From the NCBI GenBank assembly GCA_902560025.1, contig CACEKL010000001.1, positions 1 through 64,000 of the forward strand: 64,000 nucleotides of DNA. Reading direction: 5' to 3'. Below, piece by piece: positions 1 through 10,699 of this stretch. Made by a program: the position numbers and the translations under genes. Source of the stretch: an uncultured Bacteroidota bacterium. GTDB taxonomy: Bacteria > Bacteroidota > Bacteroidia > Flavobacteriales > Flavobacteriaceae. The notes below the pieces were generated by a model. That model was not told the origin of the DNA. It ran no database searches and was given only the letters and a program-made list of their open reading frames with translations. Within the stretch, counting starts at the first letter, position 1. Each line of letters begins with the position of its first letter.

Positions 1-31
1 TAGTCATTGTATATATATATTATTTATATTA

Positions 32-55
32 TTGATTATCAATATTTTAAATATT
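32..55. promoter_or_regulatory. Two abutting palindromes upstream of leuA
   Basis: An 11-base palindrome (TTGAT-T-ATCAA, 32-42) runs into a 15-base palindrome (AATATTT-T-AAATATT, 41-55). They lie about 80 bases before the leuA start and could be an operator for the leucine operon. The surrounding DNA is almost pure A+T, where palindromes arise by chance, so this is a weak call. A degenerate -7 box (TAATTTAG, 119-126) sits just before the start codon. Nothing else is recognisable in bases 1-132. Confidence 0.25.
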
Positions 56-132
56 AATTAATGTTTTCGGACATTGTAAAATTAATATACTTTTTTTTAA
101 CTATCATCATTTAAGTAATAATTTAGTAAGGA

Positions 133-1293
133 ATGAAAAATCAGGTTCAAATTTTTGATACAACTTTAAGAGATGGAGAACAGGTTCCAGGTTGTAAACT
201 TGATACCAAAAGTAAATTAATTTTAGCAGAGAAAATTGATCTACTTGGAGTTGACATCATTGAAGCAGGCTTTCCAATTTCAAGTCCTGGAGATTTTAAA
301 TCGGTTGTCGAAATCTCCAAGATTATAAAAAACGCATCAGTATGTGCTTTGAGTAGAGCTAACGAAAAAGATATTGATGTTGCAGCTGAGTCATTAAAAA
401 ATGCAAAAAAACCCAGAATCCATACTGGTATAGGCACATCTGAAGTTCATATTAAATATAAATTCAACTCAAATAAAGATTCTATAATTGAAATAGCAAA
501 AAAATCAGTTGCTCATGCAAGAAAGTACGTGAACGATGTTGAATTTTATGCCGAAGATGCTGGTAGAACAGATAATGAATTTCTTGCAAAAGTATGTGAA
601 GAAGTTATTAAGTCTGGAGCTACTGTTTTAAATATACCTGACACAACTGGCTATTGCTTACCTAGTGAATATGGAGATAAAATTAAGTTTTTAATAAATA
701 ATGTTAAAGGGATTGAAAATGTTACAGTTTCATGTCACTGCCATAACGATCTCGGGCTAGCAACTGCTAACTCCATATATGGAGTTATTAATGGTGCAAG
801 ACAAATTGAGTGTACAGTTAATGGTATTGGAGAGAGAGCAGGAAACACATCTTTGGAAGAAGTTGTTATGATTTTAAGACAGCATACTGATTTGAACCTA
901 GATACTAATATTAACTCCAAACTTCTAAATGAAACAAGCCAAAAGGTATCAGAACTTATGGGGATGCCTGTTCAACCAAATAAGGCTATAGTTGGATCTA
1001 ATGCATTTGCTCACAGTTCTGGAATTCATCAAGATGGTGTTATTAAAAAAAGAGAAACATATGAAATAATTGACCCACTTGATGTTGGTGTAGATAAATC
1101 ATCAATTGTACTGACAGCTAGGAGTGGTAGAGCTGCATTGGCATTTAGAATGAAACAGTATGGCGTTAATCTAACGAAAAAAGAGCTAGATGATGTATAT
1201 AATGAGTTTTTAATAGTAGCTGACAAAAAGAAAGAAGTAACAGACACAGATTTTCCTGAAATTCTTCAGAATAAAAATATTAGTTATGGCTAA
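133..1293 (+). CDS. leuA: 2-isopropylmalate synthase, short form (LeuA)
   Basis: Condenses acetyl-CoA with 2-oxoisovalerate in the first committed step of leucine synthesis, in the cytoplasm. The HMGL-like TIM barrel begins with [12 protein letters not shown] (about residues 9-20). The metal-binding HCHNDLG motif is near residue 202, NGIGERAGN near 229 and SGIHQDG near 296. At 386 residues it covers the catalytic barrel and the linker subdomain but lacks the C-terminal leucine-binding regulatory domain of the roughly 520-residue LeuA enzymes, so classical leucine feedback on this subunit is not expected. First gene of leuA-leuC-leuD-leuA2-leuB; its end overlaps leuC by 8 bases, suggesting translational coupling. 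Confidence 0.95.
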   Translation: MKNQVQIFDTTLRDGEQVPGCKLDTKSKLILAEKIDLLGVDIIEAGFPISSPGDFKSVVEISKIIKNASVCALSRANEKDIDVAAESLKNAKKPRIHTGIGTSEVHIKYKFNSNKDSIIEIAKKSVAHARKYVNDVEFYAEDAGRTDNEFLAKVCEEVIKSGATVLNIPDTTGYCLPSEYGDKIKFLINNVKGIENVTVSCHCHNDLGLATANSIYGVINGARQIECTVNGIGERAGNTSLEEVVMILRQHTDLNLDTNINSKLLNETSQKVSELMGMPVQPNKAIVGSNAFAHSSGIHQDGVIKKRETYEIIDPLDVGVDKSSIVLTARSGRAALAFRMKQYGVNLTKKELDDVYNEFLIVADKKKEVTDTDFPEILQNKNISYG

Positions 1294-2674
1294 AACACTA
1301 TTTGATAAAGTTTGGGATTCACATGTAATTGAAAAAATAAAAGATGGCCCAGATGTTCTTTTTATAGACAGACATTTCATTCATGAAGTTACAAGTCCAG
1401 TAGCATTTGTTGGGCTTAAAAACAGAGGTCTTAAAGTAATGTTTCCTGATAAAACTTTTGCTACTGCTGACCATAATACACCAACAATAAATCAACATCT
1501 ACCAATTAAGGATAAACTATCAGCTATGCAGGTAAAAACCCTAGAAAAAAATTGTATTGAGCATGGCATTGATTTTTGGGGACTTGGTCATAATAAAAAT
1601 GGGATTGTCCATGTTATTGGTCCAGAGAATGGTATAACTCAGCCAGGACTTACAATTGTATGTGGAGATTCTCATACATCTACTCATGGTGCATTTGGAG
1701 CTATTGCATTTGGTATAGGAACCTCTGAAGTTGAAATGGTTCTTGCATGTCAGTCAATAATGCAACAAAAGCCTTTAAAAATGAGAATAAACATTGATGG
1801 ATCTCTAAATTCTCATGTTACACCCAAGGATGTTGCTATTTATATTATATCAAGACTTTCTTCCTCTGGTGCAACTGGATATTTTGTCGAATATTCAGGA
1901 GAAGTTTTTAAAAATATGAGTATGGAGGGTAGAATGACTGTCTGTAATCTTAGTATTGAAATGGGCGCAAGAGGTGGAATGATTGCCCCAGATGAGAAAA
2001 CATTTGAATACATAAAAGGTAGAGAATATGCTCCTAAAGGAGAGGTATGGGAGAATGCTCTATCCTATTGGAAATCTTTAAAGACTGATAATGATGCAAT
2101 TTTTGATAAAGAATTTAACTTTAATGCAAGTGATATTGAACCTATGATTACTTATGGGACTAATCCAGGTATGGCTATTCCCATTTCTAAATCAATTCCG
2201 GGTTCCGGTTCAGACTCAGAATCATCATATCAAAAGGCACTCGATTATATGGAGTTTAAGGAAGGTGAAATGATGATTGGTAAAAAAATTGACTATGTCT
2301 TCCTTGGAAGCTGCACAAATGGTAGAATTGAAGATTTTAGAACATTTGCCAGCTTAATAAAAGGTAGAAGAAAATCTGATGATGTTAATGCTTGGCTTGT
2401 GCCTGGATCACATAAAGTATTAAAAAGCATTAAAGATGAAGGAATTTTAGACATCTTAACAGATTCCGGTTTTCAATTGAGAGAACCTGGTTGTTCTGCA
2501 TGTCTAGCAATGAATGATGACAAAATACCCAAGGGAAAATATGCGGTAAGTACCACAAATAGAAATTTTGAAGGAAGACAAGGACCTGGTGCTAGAACTC
2601 TACTTGCAAGCCCTTTGGTCGCTGCTGCTACTGCTATTACTGGAAAAATAACTGATCCAAGAGAAATTATTTAA
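1286..2674 (+). CDS. leuC: 3-isopropylmalate dehydratase large subunit (LeuC)
   Basis: With LeuD it isomerises 2-isopropylmalate to 3-isopropylmalate. It is an aconitase-family protein of normal length (462 residues). The substrate-binding stretch [14 protein letters not shown] is near residue 126. The three cysteines for the 4Fe-4S cluster lie in LGSCTNGR (about 343) and in GCSACLAMN (about 403-411). The ATG overlaps the last 8 bases of leuA, and leuD begins one base after the stop, so the subunits of the heterodimer are made side by side. Confidence 0.97.
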   Translation: MAKTLFDKVWDSHVIEKIKDGPDVLFIDRHFIHEVTSPVAFVGLKNRGLKVMFPDKTFATADHNTPTINQHLPIKDKLSAMQVKTLEKNCIEHGIDFWGLGHNKNGIVHVIGPENGITQPGLTIVCGDSHTSTHGAFGAIAFGIGTSEVEMVLACQSIMQQKPLKMRINIDGSLNSHVTPKDVAIYIISRLSSSGATGYFVEYSGEVFKNMSMEGRMTVCNLSIEMGARGGMIAPDEKTFEYIKGREYAPKGEVWENALSYWKSLKTDNDAIFDKEFNFNASDIEPMITYGTNPGMAIPISKSIPGSGSDSESSYQKALDYMEFKEGEMMIGKKIDYVFLGSCTNGRIEDFRTFASLIKGRRKSDDVNAWLVPGSHKVLKSIKDEGILDILTDSGFQLREPGCSACLAMNDDKIPKGKYAVSTTNRNFEGRQGPGARTLLASPLVAAATAITGKITDPREII

Positions 2675-2675
2675 A

Positions 2676-3272
2676 ATGGCTTACGATAAATTTAACATTC
2701 TGAACAGTTCAGCTGTTCCACTTAATATCGATAATGTAGATACAGATCAAATTATCCCAGCAAGATTTTTGAAAGCAACTGAAAGAAAAGGGTTTGGTGA
2801 AAATCTTTTTAAAGATTGGAGATACAACTCAGATGGTACTACTATTGATTCATTTCCTTTAAACAATAAAATCTACAATGGAAGGATACTTGTTGCAGGG
2901 AAAAATTTTGGATGTGGATCTTCAAGAGAGCATGCAGTTTGGGCAATATATGACTACGGATTCAGAGCTGTCGTATCAAGTTTTTTTGCTGATATATTTA
3001 AAAATAACTGTTTGAATATTGGTGTTCTTCCTATTCAAGTTTCAGAGGAATTTTTAATTGATATTTTTTCCCAAATTGATACAAATCCAGAAAGTAATTT
3101 TGAGGTAAACCTGGAAATTCAAGAATTTAAGATTATTGAAACTGGAAAGTCTGAAAAGTTCAATATTAGCTCTTACAAAAAGAGCAATATGTCTAATGGC
3201 TTTGACGATATAGATTACCTTATAAATAAGAAGCAAGAAATATCTAAATTTGCCAATAATTCTCCATACTAA
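2676..3272 (+). CDS. leuD: 3-isopropylmalate dehydratase small subunit (LeuD)
   Basis: Swivelling small subunit that completes the LeuCD active site. The family signature GKNFGCGSSREHAVWA is near residue 75, and NVDTDQIIPARFL near the N-terminus is typical of bacterial LeuD. At 198 residues the length is usual for the family. The stop overlaps the next start by one base (TAATG). The following gene is a second LeuA-type enzyme, so LeuCD probably serves leucine synthesis and could also isomerise citramalate, as LeuCD does in organisms with the citramalate route. Confidence 0.97.
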   Translation: MAYDKFNILNSSAVPLNIDNVDTDQIIPARFLKATERKGFGENLFKDWRYNSDGTTIDSFPLNNKIYNGRILVAGKNFGCGSSREHAVWAIYDYGFRAVVSSFFADIFKNNCLNIGVLPIQVSEEFLIDIFSQIDTNPESNFEVNLEIQEFKIIETGKSEKFNISSYKKSNMSNGFDDIDYLINKKQEISKFANNSPY

Positions 3273-4786
3273 TGCCCAAACATATTGAAATAATGGATAC
3301 TACTCTGAGGGATGGAGAACAGACCTCAGGAGTATCATATTCACCTAAAGAGAAACTTACAATAGCAAAGCTTTTGTTGGATGATCTTAAAATTGATAGA
3401 ATAGAAGTTGCCTCGGCAAGAGTATCTGAGGGAGAACTTAATTCAGTTAAGGAAATATCTAGCTGGGCAGAAAGTAATAGTAGAATAAATAGTATTGAAG
3501 TTTTAACATTTATAGATGAAGGAAAATCTATACAATGGCTATTAGACTCAGGATGTAAAGTGCAAAATCTTTTAACCAAAGGCTCCTTAAATCATTTAAA
3601 GCACCAATTAAAGAAAACACCTGATCAACATTTTAATGACATATCAAAAACTATTGATATTGCAGAAAAAAATTCAATAACCACAAACATATATCTTGAA
3701 GATTGGAGTAATGGAATGAAGAATAGCAAAGATTATGTTATCGATTATTTGGATTTTTTAAAAACAAAAAATATCAAAAGAGTCTTACTTCCTGATACCC
3801 TAGGAATTTTAACTCATTTTGAAACCTATGAATTCATAAATGAAGTAAGAAATAAATATCCAAATTTTCATATAGACTTTCATGGACATAATGACTATGA
3901 TTTAAGTGTTGGAAACTCATTAGAAGCTGTTAGAGCAGGTTGTAATGGCCTTCATCTTACAATAAACGGAATGGGGGAAAGGGCTGGTAATACTCCCCTG
4001 TCAAGCGCTGTTGCAGCAATTAGAGACTTCTTGCCAGAATATAAAGTAAATGTTGAAGAGAAGAATTTATTTAAAGCAAGTAAATTAATTTCAACATTTT
4101 CTGGACAAAGTGTATCGTCTAATAAGCCAATAGTTGGCGAAAATGTATTTACGCAAACAGCTGGTGTTCACGCAGATGGTGATAATAAAAAAGATTTGTA
4201 CTTCAACAACTTGAATCCAAGTAGATTTGGCAGAAAAAGAAAATATGCTCTTGGAAAGACTTCTGGAAAAGCTAATATTAAAAAGAACCTAGATGAATTA
4301 GGAATTAAACTAAATGATGATGAACTCAGCGTTGTAACATCTAAAGTGATTGAATTAGGAGATAAAAAAGAAAAGGTTACAATTGAAGATCTTCCTTATA
4401 TTATTAGTGATGTTCTTGAATATCCAACAAAAAAGAAAGACATAATAATTGAATCTTATGTTTTAACACATGCAAAGACTCTTAGACCATCTGCCTCTCT
4501 TTCATTAATTATTAATGATGAACTTTATCAAGAAAGCTGTTCGGGTGATGGCCAGTTTGATGCATTTATGAATGCATTAAAAAAAATATACTCTAAAAGG
4601 AAAAAGGTACTTCCAAAATTAATTGATTATGCTGTTCGTATCCCCCCAGGCAGTGATTCAGACGCATTTTGTGAAACCACTATTACTTGGGATACTGGAT
4701 CAAAAAAATTTAAAACAAGAGGGCTTGATACAGATCAAACAGTATCTGCTATCAAAGCAACAGAGAAAATGTTAAATACTGAATAA
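3272..4786 (+). CDS. LeuA-family synthase with regulatory domain (citramalate or 2-isopropylmalate synthase)
   Basis: A second member of the LeuA/CimA family, 504 residues. The barrel starts with [13 protein letters not shown] (8-20) and has the metal motif HGHNDYDLSVGN (about 203) and NGMGERAGNTPL (about 231). Unlike the first leuA it keeps a C-terminal LeuA regulatory (dimer) domain from about residue 370 onward. The segment VASARVSEGE (about 46-55) resembles the CimA-like branch more than true LeuA. The best inference is a citramalate synthase (pyruvate plus acetyl-CoA) feeding 2-oxobutyrate and isoleucine through LeuCD and LeuB; a feedback-sensitive isopropylmalate synthase is the alternative. 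Sequence reading alone cannot settle substrate choice. Confidence 0.85.
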   Translation: MPKHIEIMDTTLRDGEQTSGVSYSPKEKLTIAKLLLDDLKIDRIEVASARVSEGELNSVKEISSWAESNSRINSIEVLTFIDEGKSIQWLLDSGCKVQNLLTKGSLNHLKHQLKKTPDQHFNDISKTIDIAEKNSITTNIYLEDWSNGMKNSKDYVIDYLDFLKTKNIKRVLLPDTLGILTHFETYEFINEVRNKYPNFHIDFHGHNDYDLSVGNSLEAVRAGCNGLHLTINGMGERAGNTPLSSAVAAIRDFLPEYKVNVEEKNLFKASKLISTFSGQSVSSNKPIVGENVFTQTAGVHADGDNKKDLYFNNLNPSRFGRKRKYALGKTSGKANIKKNLDELGIKLNDDELSVVTSKVIELGDKKEKVTIEDLPYIISDVLEYPTKKKDIIIESYVLTHAKTLRPSASLSLIINDELYQESCSGDGQFDAFMNALKKIYSKRKKVLPKLIDYAVRIPPGSDSDAFCETTITWDTGSKKFKTRGLDTDQTVSAIKATEKMLNTE

Positions 4787-4788
4787 TT

Positions 4789-5856
4789 ATGATTTTAAAA
4801 ATAGCTGTATTATCTGGAGATGGAATTGGACCTGAAGTTACTGAACAATCTATTAAAGTACTTAAATCTTTAGGTAAAAAGTATAATCATAAAATTGAAT
4901 TAGAAAGTGGATTAGTTGGAGCAGTTGCTATTGATAAATACAATGATCCCTATCCAGATGAAACTCATCAACTATGTCTAAACTCAGAAGCAATTCTTTT
5001 TGGTGCGATTGGCGATCCTAAATATGATAATGATCCAAAAGCTAAGGTAAGACCTGAACAAGGTTTACTCAAAATGAGAAAGAAGCTAGGACTATATGCA
5101 AACCTCCGTCCTACAAAGGTCTTTGAATCCTTATTAGAGATGTCACCAATTAAAGAAGAAAGAATATCTGGAACTGATATCCTTTTTGTTAGAGAATTAA
5201 CCGGGGGTATTTACTTTGGAGAAAGAGGTAGAAAGGATAATGATAATTTTGCATTTGACACATGTGAATATAATAGAGATGAAATTACTAGGATTGCAAA
5301 AATAGGATTTGAGTATGCACAGAAAAGATCAAGTAAGTTATGTTGTGTTGATAAAGCAAATGTTCTTGAAACATCAAGACTTTGGAGAGAAACAGTTCAA
5401 AGTATGGAAAAAAACTATCCAAATATAGAGGTCTCATATGAATTTGTAGATGCTGTTGCTATGAGATTAGTTCAATGGCCAAATTCATATGATGTATTGA
5501 TTACTTCAAATCTTTTTGGTGATATTTTAACAGATGAAGCTTCAGTCATTTCTGGGTCAATGGGGCTTATGCCATCTGCCTCAGTTGGTTCTGAAAACGC
5601 TCTTTATGAGCCAATTCATGGCTCTTACCCAGAGGCAGTAGGAAAAAATATTGCAAATCCAATTGCTTCAATTTTATCTCTTTCGATGATGCTAGATCAT
5701 TCATTTAATTTGAAAAAAGAATCAGAAATAATCAATAAAGCAGTTGAAGAATCTCTTAAAAATAAATATGTAACACCTGACCTGAGCTCAGGTAAAAACT
5801 CATTCTCAACAGATCAAGTTGGTGACTATATAGTAGATTTTATTGAAAAAAATTAG
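4789..5856 (+). CDS. leuB: 3-isopropylmalate dehydrogenase (LeuB)
   Basis: Oxidatively decarboxylates 3-isopropylmalate to 2-oxoisocaproate with NAD. Motifs in order: [10 protein letters not shown] near the start, [13 protein letters not shown] (about 137), [14 protein letters not shown] (about 188), [13 protein letters not shown] (about 240) and EPIHGSYPE (about 273). Length 355 is standard for a homodimeric LeuB. It begins 2 bases after the preceding stop and closes the leu operon. Its TAG stop shares two bases with the TAA stop of the convergent gapN (bases 5853-5856), leaving no room for a terminator between the operons. Confidence 0.97.
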   Translation: MILKIAVLSGDGIGPEVTEQSIKVLKSLGKKYNHKIELESGLVGAVAIDKYNDPYPDETHQLCLNSEAILFGAIGDPKYDNDPKAKVRPEQGLLKMRKKLGLYANLRPTKVFESLLEMSPIKEERISGTDILFVRELTGGIYFGERGRKDNDNFAFDTCEYNRDEITRIAKIGFEYAQKRSSKLCCVDKANVLETSRLWRETVQSMEKNYPNIEVSYEFVDAVAMRLVQWPNSYDVLITSNLFGDILTDEASVISGSMGLMPSASVGSENALYEPIHGSYPEAVGKNIANPIASILSLSMMLDHSFNLKKESEIINKAVEESLKNKYVTPDLSSGKNSFSTDQVGDYIVDFIEKN

Positions 5857-7430
5857 AGTATATAGTCTGTAGAAATAAAATTAGAGTCATTGGAGTCTAA
5901 CAGTTTTTTAAGTATCCTGTTATTATGAATATTATCTTTTGAAGCTACAAAAGTTCTAATAGAAAATGCTCTTAAAGCATCGTGAACACTTAAAGTACTT
6001 ACAGCAGAATTTTTTCTACCTGTAAAAGGATAGATATCTGGACCTCTTTGACATGAGCTATTAAGATTAACTCTACATACTAAGTTTGCAAGAGTATCAA
6101 TAAGCGGGCCTAGTTGTTTTGTATCACTTCCAAAAAGACTTACTTGTTGACCATATTCTGAATTTGCCATATCATCAAGAGGTTCATCTATATCCTTAAA
6201 TGAAATTACTGGAATTACAGGGCCAAACTGTTCTTCCTCGTATACTCTCATATTTTTATTTACAGGATATAATATTGCAGGGAAACAATAGTTTTCAGTA
6301 ACTTGTCCACCTTTTTTATTAACTATTGATGCACCTTTAGAGACTGCGTCATCAATTAAATCTCTTATATATTTTGGTTTGGATGGTTCAGGCAAGGGTG
6401 TTAAAAAAGAATCTTCTTCCCATGGCATTCCAAATTTTAAATCATCAACCGCTTGTGCAAACTTCTTATTAAATTCATCTATTATTGATTCATGAACATA
6501 TAAAACTTTAAGTGCTGTACATCTTTGACCATTATATGACAAACAACCAGAAATACATTCTTGAATAGTTAAGTCAAGGTCAGCGTCTGGTAATATAATA
6601 CCAGGATTTTTTGCTTCTAGTCCTAAAACAAGTCTAAGCCTATTTTTATTAGGATGCTGATCTTGAAGTGCAACAGCAGATGAACTATGTCCAATTAGTG
6701 CAAGAACATCAACATAACCTGTTTGCATTATAGGAGGACATATTTTTCTTCCTCTTCCAAATAGGATGTTAACTACCCCAGGAGGAAAACATTCTTTGAA
6801 GGCATTTAACAAAGGAGCGATTAAAAGGACTCCATGCTTTGCAGGTTTAAAAATAGTTGTATTACCCATTAGAATAGCCGGTATTAGTAAACAAAAAGTT
6901 TCGTTTAATGGATAATTATATGGCCCTAAGCATAAAACAACTCCTAAAGGACCCCTTCTAATATGTGCATGAATACCTGAATCTTTCTCAAATCTAGCAG
7001 AAGATCTATCAATCTTTTTGTATTCATTAATTGTATCGTATATATAGTCTACTGTTCTATCAAACTCTTTTTCAGAGTCTTTTTTGTTTTTTCCTATCTC
7101 CCACATTAAAAGGTTAACTACAACTTCTCTATGTTCCTGCATTTTATCCGCAAACCTCTTCATACACTTAAGTCTGTCCCTAACCTTCATGGTAGGCCAT
7201 TTACCTTGACCTCTATCAAACGCTTTTTTAGCTGATTCTAGAGCCTCTAATGCAGATTCTGAGTCCATGTCAGGTATTGAACCTAGAAGTGTTTTAGAAT
7301 ATGGTTTGTTAGGTTCAGAGCTTATTGTTGAATAAACTTCTGAAGTATCTCCATCCCATTTTTTTAATTTTCCACCCACAAGATACTCCCTGCAGTTTAA
7401 TTGATCTACTTTAATAGTTTTTGTTGACAT
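5853..7430 (-). CDS. gapN: NADP-dependent non-phosphorylating glyceraldehyde-3-phosphate dehydrogenase (GapN-type ALDH)
   Basis: Aldehyde dehydrogenase superfamily protein of 525 residues. GapN enzymes oxidise glyceraldehyde 3-phosphate directly to 3-phosphoglycerate and produce NADPH. The catalytic cysteine is in [10 protein letters not shown] (about residue 304), the general-base glutamate in LGLEAKNPG (about 272), and the oxyanion-hole region in GPYNYPLNE (about 169). The Q-R-C-T context and overall sequence fit the GapN branch better than general ALDHs. It starts 5 bases after ilvA stops, on the same strand, so it is probably the last gene of the ilv operon. NADPH made here could supply IlvC, which is inference from position. 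Other phosphorylated aldehyde substrates cannot be excluded. Confidence 0.85.
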   Translation of the reverse strand: MSTKTIKVDQLNCREYLVGGKLKKWDGDTSEVYSTISSEPNKPYSKTLLGSIPDMDSESALEALESAKKAFDRGQGKWPTMKVRDRLKCMKRFADKMQEHREVVVNLLMWEIGKNKKDSEKEFDRTVDYIYDTINEYKKIDRSSARFEKDSGIHAHIRRGPLGVVLCLGPYNYPLNETFCLLIPAILMGNTTIFKPAKHGVLLIAPLLNAFKECFPPGVVNILFGRGRKICPPIMQTGYVDVLALIGHSSSAVALQDQHPNKNRLRLVLGLEAKNPGIILPDADLDLTIQECISGCLSYNGQRCTALKVLYVHESIIDEFNKKFAQAVDDLKFGMPWEEDSFLTPLPEPSKPKYIRDLIDDAVSKGASIVNKKGGQVTENYCFPAILYPVNKNMRVYEEEQFGPVIPVISFKDIDEPLDDMANSEYGQQVSLFGSDTKQLGPLIDTLANLVCRVNLNSSCQRGPDIYPFTGRKNSAVSTLSVHDALRAFSIRTFVASKDNIHNNRILKKLLDSNDSNFISTDYIL

Positions 7431-7435
7431 ATATT

Positions 7436-8683
7436 TTAAATTAAAAAACGAAGAGTTTCTGGTTTTTCGTTTAAATACTCACCAAAGAAACCATTTTCTT
7501 TCATCTTTTTTACTAAATCATTTAAATCTTTAGAAAATTTTAACTCAATACCAACTATTGCTGTTCCATTTTCTCTGTTATTTTTTTTGACATATTCAAA
7601 AAAGGTAATATCATCATTTTTACCAAGTACATTGTTTACAAATTCTTTAAGTGCACCTGCTCTTTGAGGAAACTTAACAATGAAATAATGTTTAAGATTA
7701 GAATAAAATAATGCCCTCTCTCTTATCTCTGCCATCCTTGTAAAATCATTATTTCCTCCACAAATTAATACACCAACATTTTTACCCTTAAACATTTTGT
7801 TGTTTAACTCAAGTGCTGATATTCCTATTGCACCTGCAGGCTCAACCACTATTCCATCTTTGTTATAAAGATCTAGTATAGTTTGACAGATTTTACCTTC
7901 AGGAACTAATAAAATTTCATCTAAATAGTTTTTACAAATATCAAAAGGAATTTTACCAATTTTTTTTATTGAGACCCCATCAACAAAGTTATCAATAGAG
8001 TCTAGTTTAATAATTTTTCCATCTTTTAAAGACTTACTCATTGCAGGAGCTCCTTCTGCCTCAACACCAATAATCTTTGTTTTGGGAGACAATTCTTTAA
8101 ACACAGTAATTATTCCAGAAATTAAACCTCCTCCTCCAACTGGAACAATCAAATAATCAAAATGCTTATCAACTTGATCTAGAATTTCTAATCCTATAGT
8201 TCCTTGACCTTCAATAACATTAACATCATCAAATGCATGCACAAATAAGTCTTTGTCAGTATTTTGCTTTTGAGCTTCATATTGGGCATCGTCAAAATTG
8301 TCTCCGATTAATATAATTTCAACATATTCACCTCCAAAAATTTTAACCCTTTCAATTTTTTGTTTTGGAGTTGTAACAGGCATATAAATTTTTCCATAAA
8401 TTTTTAGCTTATTACATGAATATGCAAAACCCTGAGCATGATTTCCAGCACTTGCACAAACTAATGTTTTATTCTTTAGATAGTCAGAATCAATGGATCT
8501 AATTTTATTAAAAGCACCACGAATTTTAAAAGATCTAACTTGCTGAAGATCTTCTCGTTTTAAGTATATTTTACAATTTAGATCATTTGAAAGTCTCTCA
8601 TTTATAACTAAAGGAGTTAAAACGGAGACACCTTGAAGATTTTCAGAAGCATTCCTAACTCCTTTTAAATCAGGGATTTGCAT
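7436..8683 (-). CDS. ilvA: Threonine ammonia-lyase (biosynthetic threonine deaminase, IlvA)
   Basis: PLP enzyme converting threonine to 2-oxobutyrate and ammonia, the entry to isoleucine. The PLP lysine is in [10 protein letters not shown] (about residue 53) and the phosphate-binding glycine loop is VGGGGLISG (about 181). Residues from about 325 on form a single ACT-like regulatory domain ([18 protein letters not shown]). E. coli IlvA, at about 514 residues, has two such domains; this 415-residue form has one. It lies 3 bases after ilvC and 5 bases before gapN in the ilv operon. The single regulatory domain implies a simpler isoleucine/valine response than in E. coli. Confidence 0.95.
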   Translation of the reverse strand: MQIPDLKGVRNASENLQGVSVLTPLVINERLSNDLNCKIYLKREDLQQVRSFKIRGAFNKIRSIDSDYLKNKTLVCASAGNHAQGFAYSCNKLKIYGKIYMPVTTPKQKIERVKIFGGEYVEIILIGDNFDDAQYEAQKQNTDKDLFVHAFDDVNVIEGQGTIGLEILDQVDKHFDYLIVPVGGGGLISGIITVFKELSPKTKIIGVEAEGAPAMSKSLKDGKIIKLDSIDNFVDGVSIKKIGKIPFDICKNYLDEILLVPEGKICQTILDLYNKDGIVVEPAGAIGISALELNNKMFKGKNVGVLICGGNNDFTRMAEIRERALFYSNLKHYFIVKFPQRAGALKEFVNNVLGKNDDITFFEYVKKNNRENGTAIVGIELKFSKDLNDLVKKMKENGFFGEYLNEKPETLRFLI

Positions 8684-8686
8684 TTA

Positions 8687-10159
8687 TTAAACAGATTTCA
8701 TTGAAGTCATGTACTGCCTAAGTTCATCACCAATTATTTCAATTGAGTGGTATCTAATTGATTCGTTAATCTCAATTAATTTTTTATTATCAACAGAGTT
8801 TGCACTCTTACTTATTGAGTCTGAACCAATTATGTCAGTTTCTACTTTATCAAAGAATTTAGAGAGTAGAGGAATTGCATCATTATTAAAAAGATAGCAT
8901 CCATATTCTGCAGTATCAGAAATAATATTATTCATTTCGTATAATTTTTTTCTGGAAACTAGATTAGCTATAAGCGGAAGCTCATGAAGAGATTCATAGT
9001 AAGCAGACTCTTCTTTAATACCTGCTTCAACCATTGTCTCGAACGCTAACTCTACACCTGCCTTAACAAGTGCTATCATTAAAATTCCATTATCAAAATA
9101 TTCTTGCTCAGAAATTTCATCTGATGTCGGATCTGTCTTTTCAAAATCAGTCTTACTTGTTTCTTCTCTCCAATTTAAAAGTTCTTTATCATCATTCTCC
9201 CAATCCTTCATCATAGTCTCGGAAAATTTACCTGATAAGACATTATCCATATGCTTAATAAATAATGGAGATAATATTTCTTTAAGTTCCTCAGATAATT
9301 CAAATGCTTTAACTTTTGCAGAATTTGATAATCTGTCCATCATATTTGTTATACCTCCATGCTTTAAAGCTTCTGTAACAGTCTCCCATCCATATTGAAT
9401 AAGTTTTGCAGAATAGCTAGGTTCAATTCCAAGTTCTTTCATTTTATTAAAACACAGGATTGATCCTGTTTGGAGCATTCCACATAATATTGTCTGCTCA
9501 CCCATTAAATCAGATTTAACTTCAGCAACAAAAGATGATTCTAAAACTCCTGCTTTATCAGATCCGAGAGATACCGCATATGCTTTTGCTGCATCAAAAC
9601 CAATTCCATTAGTATCATTTTCAGGATGAACAGCAATAAGTGTAGGAACTCCAAAACCTCTTAGGTACTCTTCTCTTACCTCAGATCCTGGAGATTTTGG
9701 TGCGACCATAATAACAGTTATATCTTCTCTAACTTTAATACCCTCTTCTACTATGTTAAATCCATGAGAATAGGAGAGAATAGAGTTTTTTTTCATTAAT
9801 GGCATAAGTTGTTCAACAACTGGAGTATGGTTTTTATCTGGGGTCAAATTTATTACCAGGTCAGAATTTGGTATTATTTCTTCGAAATTACCAACATTAA
9901 AGTTATTTGTACTTGCATTAACAAATGATTGTCTTTTTGAATCAATAGATGACTGCCTAAGAGCGTATGAAATATCAAGACCAGAATCTCTCATATTAAG
10001 GCCTTGATGTAAACCTTGGGCACCACAACCAACAATAGCTATTTTTTTATTCTTGAGAAATTCCACCCCATCACTAAATTCAGATGAGCTCATAAATCTA
10101 CATTTTCCTAATTGCATTAATTTCTCTCTAAATGATAGAGTGTTAAAATAATTTTTCAT
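8687..10159 (-). CDS. ilvC: Ketol-acid reductoisomerase, class II long form (IlvC)
   Basis: Isomerises and reduces acetolactate or acetohydroxybutyrate in valine and isoleucine synthesis, normally with NADPH. The Rossmann motif [13 protein letters not shown] is near residue 43, followed by a beta2-alphaB loop ([10 protein letters not shown]) with arginine and serines that fit NADPH preference. At 490 residues it is the E. coli-like long form with two C-terminal helical knot domains, unlike the roughly 330-residue class I enzyme. Acidic metal-binding segments such as [11 protein letters not shown] (about 218) are present. It is 5 bases downstream of ilvN and 3 bases upstream of ilvA. Confidence 0.97.
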   Translation of the reverse strand: MKNYFNTLSFREKLMQLGKCRFMSSSEFSDGVEFLKNKKIAIVGCGAQGLHQGLNMRDSGLDISYALRQSSIDSKRQSFVNASTNNFNVGNFEEIIPNSDLVINLTPDKNHTPVVEQLMPLMKKNSILSYSHGFNIVEEGIKVREDITVIMVAPKSPGSEVREEYLRGFGVPTLIAVHPENDTNGIGFDAAKAYAVSLGSDKAGVLESSFVAEVKSDLMGEQTILCGMLQTGSILCFNKMKELGIEPSYSAKLIQYGWETVTEALKHGGITNMMDRLSNSAKVKAFELSEELKEILSPLFIKHMDNVLSGKFSETMMKDWENDDKELLNWREETSKTDFEKTDPTSDEISEQEYFDNGILMIALVKAGVELAFETMVEAGIKEESAYYESLHELPLIANLVSRKKLYEMNNIISDTAEYGCYLFNNDAIPLLSKFFDKVETDIIGSDSISKSANSVDNKKLIEINESIRYHSIEIIGDELRQYMTSMKSV

Positions 10160-10164
10160 TGTTT

Positions 10165-10698
10165 TTATTTTTGGTTTTTAAAAGTATTTAAAATTTCTGA
10201 GATTCCCATCTTTTCTTTACTCACAGCTATTCTTCCAGATCTAGTAAATTGAAGAAGGCCAAAAGGTGCAAGATCTTTATAAAGTTTTTCAGTATCTTCT
10301 CTAAATCCAGTTTTTTCAATCACAAAAAACTCTGTATTTACTGTAACAATTCTTGCATTAGAATCTTTAATTATGTTTTGTATGTGTCTCTCTTCAAATA
10401 ATGCAGATGACTTCATTTTATATAAGGCAGATTCTTGAAATATTGTTTCATCATCTCTATGGTAAAAAGCTTTTATTACTTCGACCTGTTTCTCAATTTG
10501 CTTAATCACCCTTTCTACGCCAGATTTTGTCATTTTTACAACTATAATAAATCGATATACATTTTTTATTTCAGATTCTGATGTTGTAAAACTTTCAATG
10601 TTTATGTGCCTTTTTAGAAAAATTGCTGAAATTCTATGAAGAAGACCTACATTATTTTCAGTGTAAACGGATACAGTATAATTTTTTCTTTTTTCCAT
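10165..10698 (-). CDS. ilvN: Acetolactate synthase small regulatory subunit (IlvN/IlvH)
   Basis: Regulatory partner of IlvB that confers valine feedback. The N-terminal ACT domain begins [20 protein letters not shown] (residues 5-24), with the NVGLLHRI loop expected at the valine site. The rest, to 177 residues, is the C-terminal ALS_ss domain. Length is typical of IlvN/IlvH. It starts 1 base after ilvB stops, so the two subunits are probably coupled in translation. Confidence 0.95.
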   Translation of the reverse strand: MEKRKNYTVSVYTENNVGLLHRISAIFLKRHINIESFTTSESEIKNVYRFIIVVKMTKSGVERVIKQIEKQVEVIKAFYHRDDETIFQESALYKMKSSALFEERHIQNIIKDSNARIVTVNTEFFVIEKTGFREDTEKLYKDLAPFGLLQFTRSGRIAVSKEKMGISEILNTFKNQK

Positions 10699-10699
10699 T

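Noticed and set aside
1..60. AT-rich start of the window as an origin or mobile element end
   Set aside because: Only low-complexity A+T sequence and short palindromes are visible; no terminal repeats or transposase remnants.
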